From the NCBI GenBank assembly GCA_029548565.1, contig JAKPNF010000020.1:1-33446 (forward strand): DNA of 33,446 bases, in the 5' to 3' direction. The notes beneath the pieces were generated by a model. It searched no databases and was not told the DNA's origin. It saw nothing but the letters and a program-made list of their open reading frames with translations. Of the stretch, positions 26,338-33,446 are shown one piece after another. A program made the position numbers and the translations under genes. Origin of the DNA: Verrucomicrobiota bacterium (GTDB lineage Bacteria; Verrucomicrobiota; Verrucomicrobiia; Opitutales; JAKPNF01). Position 1 is the first letter of the stretch; the number at the start of each line of letters is the position of its first letter.

Positions 26338-28916
26338 GGGTTTGTTGCTTGTAATTCGGGCTGCGGGGCGGGCGCCGGGGCGCTCATCTCGGCGACGGCC
26401 TGCTGGTCGGCATTGGCTTCGCCGATGTTGGGGATCAGTTCGATCAGCTCGTTTAGGCTCTTGAAATAGTTGCCAAAGTCCGACACGTCGATGAGTTTGC
26501 CCACCACGCGGTCGAACTGGCTGCGTTTTTTGGCCTTGAGCTGCTGGATGCGCTCCTCGATGCCGCCCACGGCGATCATGCGGTAGACAAAGACCGTGCG
26601 GTCTTGCCCGATGCGGTGCACACGGTCGACCGCCTGGTCTTCCACGGCGGGGTTCCACCAAGGATCGAGCAGGAAAACATAGTCCGCCGCGTGCAGCGTG
26701 ATGCCTGTGCCGCCGGCGCGCAGCGAAACCAAAATACACGCGGGGCCTTGTGTTTTTTGGAAGGCCGTCACCGGCACGGCGCGGTCGAGCGTCTGGCCCG
26801 TCAGCTCAAAAAGCGGAATTTGCGCGAAGCGCTCGGACAGCAGCGTGCGCACGCGGTTAAGCAACGTGACAAACTGGCTGAAGATGACAACTTTGTGCCC
26901 GCTGGCGAGCACCTCGGCCAGCTTCTCGGCCAGCGCGTTGAGTTTGCCGGATTGGGAAAGGTCGGTCTTGCCCTTGCACCAGGGCAGCAAATCCGGGTCG
27001 CACGAAACCTGGCGCAGGCGCGTCAGCAGCGTGAGGAAGCCCATCGAGCGCTGCTGCACAGCCTCGTTGATGTTGGTGCCCAGCGATTGCAGGCCCTCCT
27101 TGGACAGGCGCTCGTATTCTTCGCGCTGCAAGTCCGTCATCGGGCACATGAGGTCGACCTCGACCTTCGGCGGCAATTCGGAGGCCACGTCCTTTTTCGT
27201 GCGGCGCAGCACAAAGGGCGCGATCTGCGTGCGGATGCGTTCGCCGAGGGCCTCCATCGCGTGGATATCCAAAGAACCCTCGAAGTGGCGGCGCACGCCC
27301 AACAGCCCGGGCATGAGAAAACGAAAGAGCGTCCACACGTCCAGGTAGCGGTTTTCCAGCGGCGTGCCGGTGAGCGCCAGGCGGTGCTTGGCCTTGAGCA
27401 ATTGGCAGGCCTTCGTGACCTTGGCTTCGGGGTTCTTGATGAACTGCGCCTCGTCCAAAACGACGTAGCCAAACTGCGCCTTGTCCAAAAGGTTTTTGTG
27501 GCGGCGCAACTGCGTGTAGCTGGACAACCACAAATGCGGCCCGGGCTTTTGCACAAAATCGTGGCCGTTTTTGAGCACCTCGATCTCGCAGCCCGGGAAG
27601 AAACGGTCGATCTCCGCCTTCCACACCGGCACGACGGAAGCCGGGCACACGATGAGCGTCGGCAGCCCGTCAATCGGGTAGGATTTTATCAGCGAGAGGA
27701 TCTGGACGGTTTTGCCCAAGCCCATCTCGTCGGCCAAAAGCGCGTGGCAGTTCTTTGAAATCAAATGCGCCATCCAGCGCACACCCTGCTTTTGGTAACC
27801 GCGCAAAAATTCGGGCAAAGGCGTGTTGTCCTCATCGGATGAAGCGCACAAACTGTCGCGCCAGCGCAGCAATTCCTGCGAGATGTTGATCTTCAGCCCG
27901 GGCTGGTCGATCAACGAAAAGAGCATGTAGTTGGGCAGCAACCCCGAGAGCGGGTTTTTCACGACGCCCTTCCAGTCCAGCAGCCACTGCGCGCGTTCGC
28001 TGGGCAGGCGCACCAGCCCCCTGCCCTTCAAAAACACGGGCATATCCGGCGTGCGCAGGAGCTTTTTGCCCTCGGGCGCGGTCAGGCGCTCGCGGCCGAT
28101 GGCCAGCGTCCAGTCGAGTTTCAACTGGTCGTCGCCTTTTGCGGTGGCCTTGCCGGAAACATCCACATCGCGCACGCCGCGCGCCAAAAACGGGAACGCC
28201 TCGCACTCGTCGATCGCGGCAAAATATTTTTTCCAGTCGGCCAGCCCGCGCGTGACAAATTCGGGCACGCAGTCGTAGCCTTGGGTCTGGTAGCGCGCCT
28301 TGGCGCCGTTGAGCTGGAAGCCGCTCTTTCGCGCAAGCGACGCGATGCGGATGAGTTTTTCGCGCTCCAAACTCGACATCTCGGGCAATCCCTCCTGCGA
28401 ACCGAGCGCGGGGATGCTCTTGCCCTGCGTCTCCCAAAATAATTCCAGCGACAGCCCGGAGGGCAGCGGCTCGAATTTAAAACGCAGCGGGCGCGCGGCG
28501 GTGGCCTCGCCGATTTTTTGCGCGCTTTTTTCCGCTTTGGGGGCGGTCTTTGCTTTTTTGCTCGCCTGCTTTTTTTCGGGCGGCAACGCGGAGACTTCCT
28601 CGCCCACCAATTCCTCGATCTCGTACATGCCTGCCGCCGCCAGCGCCCAGCCGTATTGCTCCTTGTCGGTCGAGCAGCGCACCTGCAGCGCGCCGTCGTG
28701 CGGCCAGTCGAGCATCGCGTAAAATTCCTTGGCCCCGCGCCGCGCGTGCACGCTGGCGCCCTGCGCGGTCAATTCCAGCGTGTGCACCTCGTCCTTGCGG
28801 TAGAGGCTGCGCCCCATCGCCAGCACCTTGGAGTCAAAGCTCTTTTCCCAGCTCTCAAACCACGCCTCGAGCGCGCTGGAGCTGTAAATGCGTTTGGGTG
28901 TGCGGTGCGGTGCCAT
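26334..28916 (-). CDS. SNF2-family helicase-like ATPase
   Basis: SNF2 proteins use ATP to move along DNA and remodel protein-DNA complexes. The 860-residue protein has the full set: DEMGLGKTVQILSLIKS (Walker A), LDEAQFIKNPEAK (Walker B as DEAQ), LTGTPLENRYLDVWTLF, then the C-terminal lobe with VIFSQFVTLLNRV, LRAGGTGITLHAADYVFLLD and VDRVHRIGQDRTVFVYRMIA. The first 110 residues resemble a degenerate SWIM-type domain (LQVRCSTDKEQYGWALAAAG), without the full Cys/His set. A Lys/Ala linker follows at about 115-140. A candidate promoter lies about 115 bases upstream. Bacterial homologues may act in repair or transcription recycling; no specific role can be assigned. Confidence 0.92.
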   Translation of the reverse strand: MAPHRTPKRIYSSSALEAWFESWEKSFDSKVLAMGRSLYRKDEVHTLELTAQGASVHARRGAKEFYAMLDWPHDGALQVRCSTDKEQYGWALAAAGMYEIEELVGEEVSALPPEKKQASKKAKTAPKAEKSAQKIGEATAARPLRFKFEPLPSGLSLELFWETQGKSIPALGSQEGLPEMSSLEREKLIRIASLARKSGFQLNGAKARYQTQGYDCVPEFVTRGLADWKKYFAAIDECEAFPFLARGVRDVDVSGKATAKGDDQLKLDWTLAIGRERLTAPEGKKLLRTPDMPVFLKGRGLVRLPSERAQWLLDWKGVVKNPLSGLLPNYMLFSLIDQPGLKINISQELLRWRDSLCASSDEDNTPLPEFLRGYQKQGVRWMAHLISKNCHALLADEMGLGKTVQILSLIKSYPIDGLPTLIVCPASVVPVWKAEIDRFFPGCEIEVLKNGHDFVQKPGPHLWLSSYTQLRRHKNLLDKAQFGYVVLDEAQFIKNPEAKVTKACQLLKAKHRLALTGTPLENRYLDVWTLFRFLMPGLLGVRRHFEGSLDIHAMEALGERIRTQIAPFVLRRTKKDVASELPPKVEVDLMCPMTDLQREEYERLSKEGLQSLGTNINEAVQQRSMGFLTLLTRLRQVSCDPDLLPWCKGKTDLSQSGKLNALAEKLAEVLASGHKVVIFSQFVTLLNRVRTLLSERFAQIPLFELTGQTLDRAVPVTAFQKTQGPACILVSLRAGGTGITLHAADYVFLLDPWWNPAVEDQAVDRVHRIGQDRTVFVYRMIAVGGIEERIQQLKAKKRSQFDRVVGKLIDVSDFGNYFKSLNELIELIPNIGEANADQQAVAEMSAPAPAPQPELQATNP

Positions 28917-29030
28917 TTTAAGTTATGCGCAAACTAAAGAGATGCCAAAATGGAAGAATCTTAACTGTCCAAAGTACCATTTAAGAACCATCCTCACCCC
29001 CGCGCAAGAAAAAAGCCGTCGCCCCGCCCC

Positions 29031-29060
29031 ATTATAACAGCCAAAAAATTAACCTGACAG
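29031..29060 (-). promoter_or_regulatory. Candidate promoter for the SNF2 gene
   Basis: On the minus strand CTGTCA (29060-29055), an 18-base spacer and a perfect TATAAT (29036-29031). The leader would be about 108 bases long and begins very G-rich. Confidence 0.45.
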
Positions 29061-29132
29061 ACACTTTGCCGCCGCGCAACCAACACACAGGTTGCCCTTT
29101 GGAAACTTCAAGGCTGCTTGCGACAGGCAGGG

Positions 29133-30506
29133 TTATTTTCTGCGCCGCACGGCCAAGGCCAAACTCAATAGCGCCAGCAACGCCGCGCTCAGGGCCGGTT
29201 CAGGGACGGGGGTGACAGTCAAAAACAGGTTGTTTCCGATCCATTCAAAATTGGCTTCATAACCTTCCATCAGGCCGTTGAGTTGCCACACGATGTCTTT
29301 GACCGATTGGTCGACATCCGAGGCCACTTCGGCGATCCACACTTGCGTGTCGACAGAGACGGCGCCGAGGTTGTCCAGCGTGACGGCGTAGCCGCCCAGC
29401 ACATCGAGCGACAACGCGCCGGCGTTGAAAATCGGGCTGGAGGCGTCCGCCAGCGACAGGTCCGCGAAAACTTCAAGCGTGCCGTTGGCGCCCACCGAGA
29501 GCGTCTGGCCGATCGAGACATTGTCCGTGGCGTTGGAAATGCCCAAATAGCCTTTGCCCGTGCGCACGCCCACATTCACCGCACCCGTAAAAGCGGCATT
29601 GCCGCCCGTCAGGTACATTGACCCGGTTCCATAATGACCCAGCGTGGCGGTTGACGCGACCAGCGAACCGCCGCTGACCGTCATCGTGCCCGTGGCCGCG
29701 CTGCCGCTGCCCACAAGCAGCGCGCCGGCCAAAGTGACGGCGCCGCCGTTGACGTGCAGCGAGCCTTTGCCCCAGTAGCCCACGGACGCCGTGGAGCCGA
29801 GCGCCAGCGAGCCGCTGGACACCGTCATCACGCCCGAGGAGTTGGTGTACATGCCCAGCGAAAAAGTGCCGCCGACCGTGGCGGTACCGCCGTTGACATG
29901 CACCGTGCCCGAACCGGAATAGCCCACGCTAAAAGAACTGTTCATCCGCATCGTGCCGCCTGTCAGGGTCAGCGTGCCCGTGCCGGGTGCGCTGTAGCCG
30001 AGCACCACGGGGCCCATCGTGGCCGTGCCGCCGCTGATCAGCAGCGAGCCCGTGCCGTTGGTGCCGATGTAGGAATACGAGCTGACGCTCAGCGTGCCGC
30101 CGGAAAGGGTCACCTGCCCCACCACCCCGCTGCCCGTGCCTATGAAAAAGCGCCCGAGCCTGGCCTCGCCATTGCTGATGAGCATGGAACCGGTCGAACC
30201 GGTGCCGTAGCCCACGTAAAAATAATTGCTGGTGCCGGATTTGAGCAGCCCGCCATCCACATGCAACGAGCCCTCGCCGTAGCGCCCCAGGTAAAAGTAA
30301 TTGCTCGTCACGCTCAAGGTGCCGCTGGAAAGGGTGACCACCCCGCTGCTGCCCGCGTTGGAGCCAACATGGATGCTGCCGGCCGTCACCTCGCCGCCGG
30401 AGATACACAGCGTGCCCGTGCCGCTGACTCCCACATTAAAGGTGTTGTAGGTGCTCACGCTCACGGAGCCGCCGCTGACCGTCACCACGCCGCGCGAGCC
30501 GGTCAT
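29133..30506 (-). CDS. PEP-CTERM beta-strand-repeat surface protein, C-terminal part
   Basis: A frame of 457 residues built of repeats of about 22-25 residues of the type GTGSLLISGGTATMGPVVLG, typical of autotransporter-associated beta-strand repeats that fold as a beta-solenoid outside the cell. The C-terminus is a PEP-CTERM sorting signal: VPEPALSAALLALLSL, then a hydrophobic helix end and basic RRRK. Such proteins are cut and sorted by exosortases, and one is encoded at 32533-33446. The apparent ATG at 30506 lies inside a 31-bp duplication and is not preceded by a signal peptide. The true start is the fragment at 30517-30906, out of frame because of the duplication. With one unit removed the gene reads as one protein of about 580 residues. 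Confidence 0.75.
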   Translation of the reverse strand: MTGSRGVVTVSGGSVSVSTYNTFNVGVSGTGTLCISGGEVTAGSIHVGSNAGSSGVVTLSSGTLSVTSNYFYLGRYGEGSLHVDGGLLKSGTSNYFYVGYGTGSTGSMLISNGEARLGRFFIGTGSGVVGQVTLSGGTLSVSSYSYIGTNGTGSLLISGGTATMGPVVLGYSAPGTGTLTLTGGTMRMNSSFSVGYSGSGTVHVNGGTATVGGTFSLGMYTNSSGVMTVSSGSLALGSTASVGYWGKGSLHVNGGAVTLAGALLVGSGSAATGTMTVSGGSLVASTATLGHYGTGSMYLTGGNAAFTGAVNVGVRTGKGYLGISNATDNVSIGQTLSVGANGTLEVFADLSLADASSPIFNAGALSLDVLGGYAVTLDNLGAVSVDTQVWIAEVASDVDQSVKDIVWQLNGLMEGYEANFEWIGNNLFLTVTPVPEPALSAALLALLSLALAVRRRK

Positions 30507-30550
30507 GTTTCCGATGTTAGCCGCGCGAGCCGGTCATGTTTCCGATGTTA
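30489..30550. repeat. Perfect 31-bp tandem duplication inside the PEP-CTERM gene
   Basis: Positions 30489-30519 and 30520-30550 are identical and adjacent. Since 31 is not a multiple of three, the second unit shifts the frame: the upstream part stops at TAA (30519-30517) and the downstream part has an ATG ten bases later (30506). Removing one unit makes the combined coding length exactly divisible by three. Confidence 0.95.
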
Positions 30551-30894
30551 AAGTGCATGCTGGGCGTCATCGCCCCGCCGCTGATGAGCATGGAGCCGCT
30601 GCCATAATGCCCCACATGCACATTGCCGGCTCTCACCGCGCCGCCGGAAATCGTCATCGTGCCCACGCCGGCGGAATTGTTGCCCAAACTCAGGATATTG
30701 CTGGCCGTCAGCGCGCCGTCGGACACCGTCAGGGCACCCGCGCGCGTGTCGCCCACCAGCACATTGCTGGTGTTGACCGAGGTCGTCCCTCCCGTGATGC
30801 TCGGAGACACATTGCCGCTGGCGGTAATCGACGCGCACAGCAAACCACTTCCCGACGCGCACAGCAGCAGGCTCAGCGCCCATTTGTTAAGCAT
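30517..30894 (-). CDS. PEP-CTERM surface protein, N-terminal fragment
   Basis: This fragment of about 125 residues starts with a signal peptide (MLNKWALSLLLCASGSGLLC, then AS) and then the same beta-strand repeats as the next frame (LTVSDGALTASNILSLGNNS, GTMTISGGAVRAGNVHVGHY). It ends NIGNMTGSRG followed by a stop created by the 31-bp duplication. The next frame begins MTGSRGVV, so the two parts would join at this point. A GTG at 30906 (MIKN) is the alternative start. No ribosome binding site is visible. The fragment alone would be exported but not anchored by the sorting signal. Reinitiation at the ATG ten bases downstream is possible, but that product would lack a signal peptide. Confidence 0.7.
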   Translation of the reverse strand: MLNKWALSLLLCASGSGLLCASITASGNVSPSITGGTTSVNTSNVLVGDTRAGALTVSDGALTASNILSLGNNSAGVGTMTISGGAVRAGNVHVGHYGSGSMLISGGAMTPSMHFNIGNMTGSRG

Positions 30895-30907
30895 ATTTTT
30901 GATCACT

Positions 30908-30936
30908 ATAATATTAGGACAGCCTGATTCCGAAAA
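30908..30936 (-). promoter_or_regulatory. Weak candidate promoter for the PEP-CTERM gene
   Basis: On the minus strand TATTAT (30913-30908) matches the -10 well, but TTTTCG (30936-30931), 17 bases upstream, is a poor -35. The 30895-31056 gap is markedly AT-rich compared with its surroundings. If this promoter is used, the leader before ATG 30894 would be very short. Confidence 0.3.
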
Positions 30937-31056
30937 GGTTTCAGTAAAAGCATATTTTTATATGAAAACTTTTAAACAGGCAACAAGTTTTTGATTTCTA
31001 TAAAGTTAAGATTCTGAAACTTTATTTTAAAACTAAAATTTAGCGTAAGCGCTTTC

Positions 31057-32517
31057 CTATCTGCGAGCACTGCGCGCCCACTGGTAGACCTGCTCGTATT
31101 GGGCGGCGGAGCGTTTCCAGGAGAAATCGCGGCTCATGGCGTTTTGGCGCAGGGAGGCGAAATCTTCGGGACGGTCGTAGTAGGTGGAGTTCGCCCAACC
31201 GATCGCGTAGTACAGCGCGTGGGCGCTGGGTTCTTGAAAGAGAAAGCCCGTGCCCTGCCCCGTGTTTTCCTGGTATTGTTCGACCGTGTCGACCAGCCCG
31301 CCCGTGGCGCGCACGATCGGCAGCGTGCCGTAGGCCATCGAGTACATTTGGTTCAGTCCGCACGGCTCGAAGCGGCTAGGCATGAGAAAGAAATCCGCGC
31401 CCGCCTCGATCAGGTGCGAGAGCGCCTCGTCGTAGCCGATATGCACGCCGACTTTGCCCGGGTGATAGGCCGCCAGTTCGCGGAAACGGTTTTCCAACGC
31501 GCTGTCGCCCGCGCCGAGGATCACCAATTGCAGGCGCATGTTTTTCAAAAGCCCCTCGGCAATGTCGGCCAGCCAGTCGAGTCCTTTTTGGTCGTACAGC
31601 CGCGCGATCGCCGCGAATATCGGGACAGTGTGGTCGCGATCCAGATCGAAATGCGTTTGCAAAATTTCTTTGCAATAGCCCTTGCCGTCCAGTTCAAAAC
31701 GCGAATAGCGCATCGGCAGCAACGAGTCGGTCTGCGGGTTCCACACCTGCGTGTCGATGCCGTTCAAAACCCCGACCAGATCGCCCGCGCGAAAACGCAA
31801 CAACCCGTCCAGCCCGCAGCCATATTCCGACGACTTAATCTCGCGCGCGTAGTTGGGCGAGACGGTTGTGATCTTGCTGGCGTGGTACAGCCCGCCTTTG
31901 AGCATGTTAAAATTGCCCAGCGCCTCGAAGCCGTCGGCCTTGAACAAATCGGCAGGCAGGCCGCTCATCGCAAAGCTCTCCTTTGAAAAAATGCCCTGAT
32001 GCTGCAAGTTGTGAATGGTCATGACGCTGGCGGCCTGGCCAAGGTCGTTGCCGCGTTCAGTCGTGTTCAAATAAGCGGGCGCAAGCGCGCTTGTCCAGTC
32101 GTGGCAGTGCACAACGTCGGGGTACCACAGCAGCGCGTGGCACAAGTCCATCGCCGCGCGGCTCATGAAGGTGAAGCGCTCACAATTGTCGCCATGCCCG
32201 CCCCAAGGGCCCTCGTAAATCTCAGGGCGCCCGAAATATTTTTCGTGCTCGAGGAAATAAACTTTTGATTCCGGCGCGCCGGGAATCCGCTCCTCCCACA
32301 CGCGGGCGTACTGTTCAAACCCGCCCAGGTGCACTATCAGCGGCTCAAGCGCCACGCGGCGCTGCGCGGAGGGTTTCACACTACCGTACAGCGGCGTGAC
32401 CACCCGCACGTCGTGCCCCATCAGCGAAAGTTCCTTGGACAACGAACCCGCCATGTCGCCCAAGCCCCCCACTTTGGAAAAGGGAGCCACCTCGGGAGAG
32501 ATCATCAAAATTTTCAT
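31057..32517 (-). CDS. glgA: Glycogen synthase (ADP-glucose type)
   Basis: GlgA (GT5) extends alpha-1,4-glucan chains using ADP-glucose. The 486-residue protein begins MKILMISPEVAPFSKVGGLG, with the KxGGLGD substrate loop at residues 15-21. HDWTSALAPAYL and TIHNLQHQGIFSKE occur in the N-terminal lobe. The C-terminal lobe has the donor-binding FEPCGLNQMYSMAYGTLPIV followed by TGGLVDTVEQYQ. It starts 15 bases after the exosortase stop and is probably cotranscribed with it. Other glycogen genes (glgB, glgC, glgP) are not in the window. A cre-like palindrome near its stop was considered and rejected. Confidence 0.94.
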   Translation of the reverse strand: MKILMISPEVAPFSKVGGLGDMAGSLSKELSLMGHDVRVVTPLYGSVKPSAQRRVALEPLIVHLGGFEQYARVWEERIPGAPESKVYFLEHEKYFGRPEIYEGPWGGHGDNCERFTFMSRAAMDLCHALLWYPDVVHCHDWTSALAPAYLNTTERGNDLGQAASVMTIHNLQHQGIFSKESFAMSGLPADLFKADGFEALGNFNMLKGGLYHASKITTVSPNYAREIKSSEYGCGLDGLLRFRAGDLVGVLNGIDTQVWNPQTDSLLPMRYSRFELDGKGYCKEILQTHFDLDRDHTVPIFAAIARLYDQKGLDWLADIAEGLLKNMRLQLVILGAGDSALENRFRELAAYHPGKVGVHIGYDEALSHLIEAGADFFLMPSRFEPCGLNQMYSMAYGTLPIVRATGGLVDTVEQYQENTGQGTGFLFQEPSAHALYYAIGWANSTYYDRPEDFASLRQNAMSRDFSWKRSAAQYEQVYQWARSARR

Positions 32518-32532
32518 GCGCGGAAAAATTTT

Positions 32533-33446
32533 TTATTCGCAAGGCGTTTGTGAATCAGCCAACTCCTCGTCCGTGGGTGGCGGGGGAATCCACTGTTTGG
32601 TCATCAGGTGCACGAGCACCAGCAACAGCACGCAAGTCACGCCCAAAACGGCGTAGCCTGTCACGTCGTGAATGGTACCCTCGATCGCCTGAGGGCCCTC
32701 GTTGTAGGCCACCGCCGTCAGGATGATGCTGCGGATGACGTTCGTGCACACGGCCAATATCCCGGCCATGACGACCAGAAAAATCTTTTTGCCCCAGCCC
32801 TCGAAATAAATCGCCGCCAGAAAACAGCCGGCGAACAAGCAGCCCGTCAGCGAGCGGATGCCCGAGCACGCGTCGGCCACGCCGACATTGCCCTTGGGCA
32901 AGACGAGCACGTTGCCCTCCTGCGTGATGGGGTAGCCAAGAAAGTCAAACAACCCGAAGACGACGGTGGTCACCACCAGCAGCAGCCAGGTTTTTATGCG
33001 CGTTTCCAATAGCACCAGCAGCGGCGCGGAAATCAGCCAGGCAAAGGACGGGAACCAGAACTGGTTGACCAACTGCAATCGCCGCGGCACCCCCACGGGG
33101 CGCCCGCGCGCGTCGGCCGCGCTGATCACGTAGACCACGCTCATCCAGTAAAAGCCAAAGCCCAGCGTCATCATCACGGTGCTAAACTCGTTGATGCCGG
33201 TGATCAGGCGGAAAAAGACCCCGATCATGAACATGATCAGCGCGGCAAAAAGCCCCGTGTAAAAGGTCAGGCCGAAAAACGCGCGTTTGGCGGGCTTATC
33301 CGGCGGGTCGGGCGCGGCATTGGGCTCGCCGACGAGCACCGAGCGGATTTTTCCCCAGCGCTCGTGCACCACGTACATCACGAAAATCGAGACCAGAAAG
33401 CCGAACTCGTAGTCCTCGCGGTTGAGCCAGTAGTACATCTGGTCGT
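32533..33446 (-). CDS. Exosortase/archaeosortase-family protein (N-terminus outside window)
   Basis: Exosortases are membrane cysteine proteases that process PEP-CTERM proteins for export and anchoring. The frame is open to the right edge, so the start is missing; about 303 residues are seen. Several hydrophobic helices are present. The catalytic set is complete: Cys in VADACSGIRSLTGC, Arg in NVIRSIILTAVAYNEG, and His in IEGTIHDVTGYAVLG. The N-terminal motif DYEFGFLVSIFVMYVV matches the usual start of the conserved domain. A cytoplasmic stretch is seen around GEPNAAPDPPDKPAKRAF. glgA follows after 15 bases. The likely client in the window is the PEP-CTERM protein at 29133-30906. Confidence 0.88.
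   Translation of the reverse strand, partial: DQMYYWLNREDYEFGFLVSIFVMYVVHERWGKIRSVLVGEPNAAPDPPDKPAKRAFFGLTFYTGLFAALIMFMIGVFFRLITGINEFSTVMMTLGFGFYWMSVVYVISAADARGRPVGVPRRLQLVNQFWFPSFAWLISAPLLVLLETRIKTWLLLVVTTVVFGLFDFLGYPITQEGNVLVLPKGNVGVADACSGIRSLTGCLFAGCFLAAIYFEGWGKKIFLVVMAGILAVCTNVIRSIILTAVAYNEGPQAIEGTIHDVTGYAVLGVTCVLLLVLVHLMTKQWIPPPPTDEELADSQTPCE

Noticed and set aside
29754-30551. 265-codon plus-strand frame opposite the PEP-CTERM gene
   Set aside because: It is an antisense shadow of the repeated Gly/Ser/Thr codons; it has no start context and no motifs.
29133-30894. Possible tandem DNA satellite within the PEP-CTERM gene
   Set aside because: Apart from the 31-bp duplication, the repeats are conserved at the protein level only; the DNA units differ too much for a recent satellite.
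31046-31056. GTAAGCGCTTTC, a LacI-family/cre-like palindrome
   Set aside because: It lies at the end of glgA, about 150 bases upstream of the PEP-CTERM gene, not at a recognisable promoter; a 12-base match can occur by chance.

Overview
The window is GC-rich, densely coded bacterial DNA, about 33 kb. The best guess at its origin is a Verrucomicrobia-type bacterium, probably Opitutae-like. This rests on a protein with a C-terminal PEP-CTERM sorting signal together with an exosortase, a secreted Cys-type sulfatase, a beta-strand-repeat surface protein, and many genes that lack a strong Shine-Dalgarno site. It is an inference from gene content, since no rRNA is present. Most of the window is core housekeeping DNA. 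No tRNA, rRNA, CRISPR array, integrase or transposase was found.

Layout. 1-2412 (+): the tail of a coiled-coil protein, a small lipoprotein, a terminator, then rsmI overlapping a Ppx/GppA phosphatase gene. 2422-4819: two copies of an intergenic hairpin repeat in opposite orientation, enclosing an overlapping minus-strand pair (M29 aminopeptidase and rluD-type pseudouridine synthase). 4649-5146: the only long gene-poor stretch, with nested inverted repeats. 5147-8029 (-): a secreted sulfatase, an SMR-type small membrane transporter, a 49-residue Tat-signal Cys-rich microprotein and a zinc-ribbon coiled-coil protein. 8122-9900 (+): argS. 9915-13098 (-): acnA followed by a tightly linked STAS-domain gene. 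13263-16335 (+): tyrS and a SulP transporter, preceded by a terminator-like hairpin with no gene upstream. 16332-17435 (-): yraN and pyrE. 17622-23894 (+): smc, a tyrosine-phenol-lyase-like PLP enzyme with an altered active site, and surE. 23937-25869 (-): a two-gene unit of an autoregulated-looking Fic protein and a pseudouridine-synthase-like protein without its catalytic Asp. 25975-28916 (-): rpsT and a SNF2 helicase. 29133-30906 (-): a PEP-CTERM beta-repeat surface protein split by a perfect 31-bp tandem duplication. 31057-33446 (-): glgA and a partial exosortase.

How genes may work together. The exosortase is the expected processing enzyme for the PEP-CTERM protein 1.6 kb away. The 31-bp duplication looks like an ON/OFF switch or a recent inactivation, because removing one unit restores one continuous frame. 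The fic promoter carries four copies of TATTCACCGCAC-like sites, one of them between the -35 and -10, which suggests self-repression of the fic/pseudo-synthase pair. The most interesting items are this fic unit, the 31-bp frame switch, the altered lyase and the paired hairpin repeats.
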